This document shows positions 59,715 to 64,000 of a DNA stretch of 64,000 bases, piece after piece. The stretch is from Microbacterium sp. No. 7 (GTDB lineage Bacteria > Actinomycetota > Actinomycetes > Actinomycetales > Microbacteriaceae): contig NZ_CP012697.1 in the NCBI RefSeq assembly GCF_001314225.1, forward strand, positions 4,340,001-4,404,000. Reading direction: 5' to 3'. Every line of letters begins with the position of its first letter. The stretch's first letter is position 1. Below the pieces are notes generated by a model, which ran no database searches, was not told the origin of the DNA, and worked only from the letters and a program-made list of their open reading frames with translations. A program made the translations under genes and the position numbers.

Positions 59715-60949
59715 CAGAGCGCACCCCCTTCGTTGGTCAGCACGAGCGCGGCGCCCGCGGCGAGCATGCCGCCCGAGCCCTGCACGAGGGCCGTCGTGGG
59801 CTTGTTCTTCGGAGCGAGGCCGAGCGGCCGCCCCTGCAGCTGGCGCACGGCCTCGATGATCGAGTCCATGTTGCACGAGATGCCCGGCTGGCCGTACGAG
59901 AGCCAGCCGCCGTTGGTGTCGAGCGGCAGGTCGCCGTCGACGCCCGTGCGGCCCGAGCGGTAGAGGTCCACGCCCTTGCCGTGCTCGGCGAAGCCGAGGT
60001 CCTCCATGATCATCGGGCCCATGTGCGCGAAGTTCGCCGAGATCTGCACGAGGTTGATGTCGCTGCGGTCGAGGCCCGACATCTCGAACGCCTGGCGCGC
60101 CGCCTCGGCCGTGGCCGTGCGGGTGAGCGACGGGTACTCGACGCCGCCCATCGACGGGAACGGCGCCGTGCGCATGTTCATGCGGTCGGTGAGGTATTCG
60201 TGCGTCGTCGCCGAGCCGTAGCCGATGAGGTAGACGGGGTTGGTGTGCTTGCGGGCGTTCTCGACCGAGGTCACGACCACGGCGCCGCCCGTGCCGCCGC
60301 CCCAGCGCGAGCACATCCACAGCCGCAGCGGCGAGGCGATGTAGGGCGAGGCGAGCACGGTCTCGCGGTCGATCTCGCCGTAACGGGCTTTGACGGCGTG
60401 CGGGTGATACGCGCCCCAGCGCTGGTTGGCGACGGCGACGTCGGCCAGATCGGCCTCGGTGAGGTCGTACTCGTGCAGGTAGCGGTGCGCGGCCATGCCG
60501 TAGAGCGTGGGGATGGTGGGACCGTAGGGCACCTCGAACTGCGGGTCGGCGTCGGCCGACGCGCCCATCGCGAGGGCGTCGACGAACAGCTCGGTCGCGT
60601 CGCTCTGCACGCACAGCACGTACTCGGCCTTGCCCGCGGCGATCATCTGCGACGCGATGGCGAGCGTCGACGTGAGTCCCGCGCCGTGCAGCGTCATCTC
60701 CGACGTGAACGTGAGCGGCATCTGCATGTACGACGCGAAGATGTTGCTCCACTGCGAGCGCTTGTCGGCCCACGGCGAGCGGCCCGTGTAGATCGCGCCG
60801 ATCTGCGACTTCGTGACGCCGGCGTCCGCCAGCGCGTTCAGGGTCGCCTCGGCGGCCAGCTGCAGGGGATCCTTGCGATTCTCGCGAGTCGCGAACGCAT
60901 CCCCCATGCCGACGATCGCGGCGACGGGTGTATTCCTGACGGCGGACAT
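59714..60949 (-). CDS. Thiolase-fold (lipid-transfer/SCPx-type) protein without the thiolase triad
   Basis: The 411-residue protein has a thiolase fold from start to end. The Cys that would be acylated is replaced (SEMTLHGAGLTST; His88 at the Cys position), the GHP His loop reads YGQPG and the late CxG loop reads VQGSGGML. All three thiolase catalytic residues are therefore missing. Together with the adjacent DUF35 gene, this matches the Ltp2-type group, where such complexes act as retro-aldolases on acyl-CoA side chains. Claisen chemistry is unlikely. Confidence 0.88.
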   Translation of the reverse strand: MSAVRNTPVAAIVGMGDAFATRENRKDPLQLAAEATLNALADAGVTKSQIGAIYTGRSPWADKRSQWSNIFASYMQMPLTFTSEMTLHGAGLTSTLAIASQMIAAGKAEYVLCVQSDATELFVDALAMGASADADPQFEVPYGPTIPTLYGMAAHRYLHEYDLTEADLADVAVANQRWGAYHPHAVKARYGEIDRETVLASPYIASPLRLWMCSRWGGGTGGAVVVTSVENARKHTNPVYLIGYGSATTHEYLTDRMNMRTAPFPSMGGVEYPSLTRTATAEAARQAFEMSGLDRSDINLVQISANFAHMGPMIMEDLGFAEHGKGVDLYRSGRTGVDGDLPLDTNGGWLSYGQPGISCNMDSIIEAVRQLQGRPLGLAPKNKPTTALVQGSGGMLAAGAALVLTNEGGAL

Positions 60950-60996
60950 GATCCTCTTATCTGTCGTGTTCTGGATGGGACGGACGGATGCCGGCG

Positions 60997-62340
60997 CTAG
61001 ACGCGCTCGACGAGCTGCACCTTGACGTGGTCGGGTCGCTTGAGCGAGAAGGCCGGTAGCAGCTCGACCGTGACCTTGACGTTGAGCGCCGAGCGCACGC
61101 GGCCCTCGACACCCGCCACGAGCGCGGCGCGGCCGGCCTCGTCGAGGTCGTCGGCGGCCTCGACGACGACGTGCAGCGGCTTCTGCGTCGTGTGGCCCTC
61201 GAAGTCGGCGCGGATGCGCATCTCGCCGGTGGTCACGGGCACGAACTCCGAGACGAGCTGCTTGACGGCCGAGGGGAAGAGGTTGATGCCGCGCACGATG
61301 AGCATGTCGTCGGTGCGGCCGACGCAGCGGATCTTGTAGCCGGTGCGGCCGCACGCGCAGTCGGTGCCGGTCACGACGACGTTGTCGCGCGAGCGGAACC
61401 GCAGCAGCGGCGAGGCCTGGCGGCCGAGCGCCGTGTAGACGAGCTCGCCCTCGGCGCCGTCGGTCGGAGCGAGCACCTCGCCCGTCTCGGGGTCGATGAT
61501 CTCGGCGACGAGCAGGTCGGGCGAGTGGAAGTGCATGCCGTCCTGGGCCTCGCACTCGCCCCAGTACATGACGCCGAAGTCGGTGCCGCCGAGCATCTCG
61601 CGCGAGGTCGCGCCCCACAGTCCCTGCAGCTTGTCGCGCACCGCCGGCAGGCCGCCGCCGGGCTCGCCGCCCACGCTGAGGGCGCGCACGCCGAAGGTCG
61701 AGGCCGCCGCGCCGAGCACCTCGGGGGTCTGCTCGGCGAGGTAGGCGAGGAAGTAGGGCGTGCCGATGAGGATGTCGGGGCGCTGGTCGGCCAGCACGCG
61801 CAGCAGGCGGTCGGCGCCGGCCTCGGCGCCGACCGGGATGTCGACGATGCCCATGTACTGCGCGATCTGCACGACCGGCAGGCCGCCGACGAAGCCCTTG
61901 CTCATGCCGAGGGCGTGCAGCATCCAGTCGCCCGGGCGGAAGCCGTTGGCGTAGAGCGCGCGGGCGCCCATCTCGCACCACTGCTGGATGTCGGAGGGCG
62001 TCAGCCCGACGTACGACGGGCTGCCGGTGGTTCCCGACGAGGCCTGCACCTGCACGACCTCGGAGCGGTCGGCGGCGAGGTGCGCGCCGAGCGGCGGGGT
62101 CGAGGCGAGGCTCTCGCGCAGCTCGTGCTTCTCGGTGAAGGGCAGATCGGCGAGGTCCTCGACCGTGCGCACGCGGGCCGGGTCGACGCCGTGCGCGGCG
62201 AACTTCTCCCGGTAGAGCGCACTGCGTGCGGCGAGGTAGGCCACCTGCTGCTGCAGCCGCTCGTCCTGGATCCGTCGCGCGTCGGCGGGGTCGATCGTCT
62301 CGATCTCGCTCCACACGCGATCAGAAAACGGCACGGCCAT
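60997..62340 (-). CDS. AMP-dependent acyl-CoA ligase, phenylacetate-CoA ligase type
   Basis: The 447-residue adenylating enzyme has the P-loop QASSGTTGSPSYVG, the zinc-like CACGRTGYKIRCVGRTDDM and the hinge INLFPSAVKQLV of the PaaK branch, rather than the FadD branch. It would start the pathway by making a CoA thioester of an aromatic or alicyclic acid. AAAGGAG precedes the ATG. It is the first gene of the leftward operon, divergent from the GntR gene. Confidence 0.93.
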   Translation of the reverse strand: MAVPFSDRVWSEIETIDPADARRIQDERLQQQVAYLAARSALYREKFAAHGVDPARVRTVEDLADLPFTEKHELRESLASTPPLGAHLAADRSEVVQVQASSGTTGSPSYVGLTPSDIQQWCEMGARALYANGFRPGDWMLHALGMSKGFVGGLPVVQIAQYMGIVDIPVGAEAGADRLLRVLADQRPDILIGTPYFLAYLAEQTPEVLGAAASTFGVRALSVGGEPGGGLPAVRDKLQGLWGATSREMLGGTDFGVMYWGECEAQDGMHFHSPDLLVAEIIDPETGEVLAPTDGAEGELVYTALGRQASPLLRFRSRDNVVVTGTDCACGRTGYKIRCVGRTDDMLIVRGINLFPSAVKQLVSEFVPVTTGEMRIRADFEGHTTQKPLHVVVEAADDLDEAGRAALVAGVEGRVRSALNVKVTVELLPAFSLKRPDHVKVQLVERV

Positions 62341-62419
62341 GTCGCTACTCCTTTGTCGGCGCGGGCGCCCGTCGCCGGGCCCGGTCACCCCGATGCTAGC
62401 CTCGAGACCGCTATCGGCG

Positions 62420-62433
62420 CAAAATATATTTTG
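62420..62433. promoter_or_regulatory. Palindromic operator of the catabolic cluster
   Basis: CAAAATATATTTTG is a perfect 14-bp palindrome, strikingly AT-rich in this DNA, midway between the divergent ligase and GntR genes. A related AT-rich stretch (ACAATATTGACTATATT, about 63292-63308) precedes the next gene. Both are likely GntR sites. Confidence 0.7.
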
Positions 62434-62544
62434 TGAGACTGCGTGCGGAACGGGTCTCTCCGTGGATACTGGACGGAAGCCGTTTGGCCTCGTCGATCCG
62501 CCCGCGACCGCACGAGGCGCGGGGACACGAAGGATCCGCCGCCC

Positions 62545-63240
62545 ATGGAACTGAAAACGCACACGCCGGTCCGGCGCACCCCCAAGCGCGCCTCGCTGTC
62601 GGACGAGATCGCCGTCTACATCCGCGAGCTCATCATGTCGGGCACCATCCGCCCCGGCGAGTTCGTGCGACTCGAGCGCATCACCGAGGCCAAGAACGTG
62701 AGCACGACGCCCGTGCGCGAGGCGCTCGTCTCGCTCGCCGCCGACGGCTACGTCATCGCGGTGCCGCGCCGCGGCTTCGTCGCCGCGCGGTTCAGCCGCC
62801 AGGACGTGCGCGACCTGTTCTGGGCGCAGAGCCAGCTCGCGGGCGAGCTGGCCGCCCGCGCGGCGGTGGAGATGTCGGATGCCGACATCGAGCGCCTCGA
62901 GACGATCATGCGCGAGTGCGACGACGCGGCCGCCCGCGGCGACGGGGTCACCGTCGGCGCGCTCGGCCACCAGTTCCACCGCATCGTGAACAACGCGGCG
63001 GACTCGCCGCGGCTCGCGCAGGTGCTCGCCGGCATGGTCAAGCAGTTCCCCACGAGCTTCTACTCGTCGATCGAGTCGAACGTGCGCACGGCGTCCCGCG
63101 ACCACCACGACATCTTCGAGGGCATCGTCGCGCGCGACAGCGAGCGCGCCCGTCGCGCCGCGGCCGCGCACCTCACGTCGCACGCCGATCACGTCGTCGC
63201 GCTGCTCGAGGAGCGCGGGCTGTGGAGCGACGAGGCGTAG
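62545..63240 (+). CDS. GntR-family regulator (FadR/FCD subfamily)
   Basis: The 231-residue protein has a winged helix (about 15-85: SLSDEIAVYIRELIMSGTIRPGEFVRLERI and TTPVREALVSLAADGYV) and an all-helical FCD domain (about 90-225) with the metal-ligand His in QFHRIVN, DHHDIF and HADHVV. It should bind an acyl or aromatic ligand and control the divergent operon. ATG at 62545 begins the conserved part; an in-frame extension to 62443 is less likely. Confidence 0.93.
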   Translation: MELKTHTPVRRTPKRASLSDEIAVYIRELIMSGTIRPGEFVRLERITEAKNVSTTPVREALVSLAADGYVIAVPRRGFVAARFSRQDVRDLFWAQSQLAGELAARAAVEMSDADIERLETIMRECDDAAARGDGVTVGALGHQFHRIVNNAADSPRLAQVLAGMVKQFPTSFYSSIESNVRTASRDHHDIFEGIVARDSERARRAAAAHLTSHADHVVALLEERGLWSDEA

Positions 63241-63342
63241 CGCGACCGGGGGCTCGGTGCTCAGGCATCCACTAGACTTTCGGCCGACCGCACAATATTG
63301 ACTATATTCGTCGGCCTGCAGCTGAAGCACAGGAGCTCACCC

Positions 63343-64000
63343 ATGACCACCGCCCCTCGTCTGACCACCCCGCTGACCGAGCTGACGGGCGTGACCCATC
63401 CGGTCGTCCAGACCGCGATGGGCTGGGTCTCCGACACCAGCCTCGTCGTCGCGGCCGCCGAGGCCGGGGCCCTCGGCTTCATCGCCTCGGCCATGATGTC
63501 GCTGCGCGAGCTCGAAGAGGCGATCGTCGCGGTCAAGGAGCGCACCGACAAGCCGTTCGGCGTGAACCTGCGCGCCGACGCGACCGACGCCGCCGAGCGC
63601 TCCGCGCTGCTGATCAAGCACAAGGTGCGGGTCGCGGGCTTCGCCATGGCGCCCAAGCGCGAGCTCATCGAGAAGCTGAAGAGCCACGACGTGCTCGTCG
63701 TGCCCTCGGTCGGCGCCGCGCGTCACGCCGAGAAGGTCGCTGGCTGGGGCGCCGACATGGTCATGGTGCAGGGCGGCGAGGGCGGCGGCCACACGGGCGG
63801 CGTCGCGACGTCGCTGCTGCTGCCCGCTGTCATCGACGCCGTCGACATCCCCGTGATCGCCGCGGGCGGCTACTACGACGGCCGCGGCCTCGCCGCCGCG
63901 CTCGCCTACGGCGCCGTCGGCGTCGGCATGGGCACGCGCTTCCTGATGACCCAGGAGTGCACGGTGCCCGAGGCCACCAAGCAGGTCTACCTGTCGCACG
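63343..64000 (+). CDS. Nitronate monooxygenase-like FMN enzyme (partial)
   Basis: About 219 residues are inside the window; the gene continues past the right edge. The FMN-binding barrel shows PVVQTAMGWVSDTSLVVAAAEAGALGFI, VVPSVGAARHAEKVAGWGADMVMVQGGEGGGHTG and PVIAAGGYYDGRGLAAALAYGAVGVGMGTRFL. Members include true nitronate oxidases and FMN-dependent CoA-thioester reductases such as IpdC; the CoA-rich neighbourhood favours the latter (inference). AGGAG lies seven bases upstream of the ATG. Confidence 0.9.
   Translation, partial: MTTAPRLTTPLTELTGVTHPVVQTAMGWVSDTSLVVAAAEAGALGFIASAMMSLRELEEAIVAVKERTDKPFGVNLRADATDAAERSALLIKHKVRVAGFAMAPKRELIEKLKSHDVLVVPSVGAARHAEKVAGWGADMVMVQGGEGGGHTGGVATSLLLPAVIDAVDIPVIAAGGYYDGRGLAAALAYGAVGVGMGTRFLMTQECTVPEATKQVYLSH

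Overview
The window is very GC-rich chromosomal DNA of a high-GC actinobacterium, most likely Microbacterium or another Microbacteriaceae. This rests on several things seen in the sequence: high GC, many GTG starts, apparently leaderless genes with a TAGGCT-like -10 box six or seven bases before the start codon, a DUF3073 protein near purM/purF, an SCP_3 sterol-carrier-like protein, HtaA/HmuTUV haem uptake with an LAxTG sorting signal, and the heptamer GGATGCC/GGCATCC scattered everywhere. I saw no rRNA, tRNA, insertion sequence, phage or CRISPR array.

Layout. 0-5 kb: the truncated end of a peptide-type ABC binding lipoprotein gene, an aldo/keto reductase that lacks its usual Tyr, two membrane proteins, and a CsoR/CstR-type repressor divergent from thioredoxin and a rhodanese lipoprotein. 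5-12.4 kb: a co-directional locus with an RpiR/SIS regulator, a tyrosine-phosphatase-like enzyme, a metallophosphoesterase, a complete FbpABC-like transporter and a histidine phosphatase, probably for uptake and dephosphorylation of a phosphorylated compound. 12.7-24.9 kb: a TSUP exporter, an aldose 1-epimerase, a large RND permease, a FluC pair, a TipA-like MerR regulator, a DUF4097-PadR pair, a universal stress protein, DUF3073 and an MFS carrier. 25.5-28.2 kb: purM-purF. 29.6-37.9 kb: haem acquisition, with a 1393-residue modular surface protein plus htaA-hmuTUV and iron-box-like sites. 38-42 kb: SCP_3 protein, a secreted protein, a CoA-type Nudix hydrolase and purD. 42.3-48.4 kb: an alpha-glucoside ABC transporter with a GH13 enzyme and a divergent ROK repressor. 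49-57 kb: a DHA2 efflux pump with its PadR regulator, purC, a uracil permease, a GH1 beta-glucosidase and purS-purQ. 57-64 kb: a CoA-dependent catabolic cluster (acyl-CoA ligase, thiolase-fold protein plus DUF35, aldehyde dehydrogenase, SDR) divergent from a GntR regulator and an FMN-dependent nitronate-monooxygenase-like protein.

Purine synthesis genes (purM, purF, purD, purC, purS, purQ) are scattered over 30 kb between unrelated transport loci.

The least ordinary feature is the non-coding DNA. Nearly every longer gap carries a self-complementary repeat. One family is a fixed 108-bp element that can fold as a cloverleaf and occurs seven times, plus variants. Other families share one plan (short units of about 18-21 bp in one orientation, a spacer, then the same units inverted) but have unrelated unit sequences. 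Most lie at 3' ends or between convergent genes. One family lies instead in divergent promoter regions next to regulator genes.
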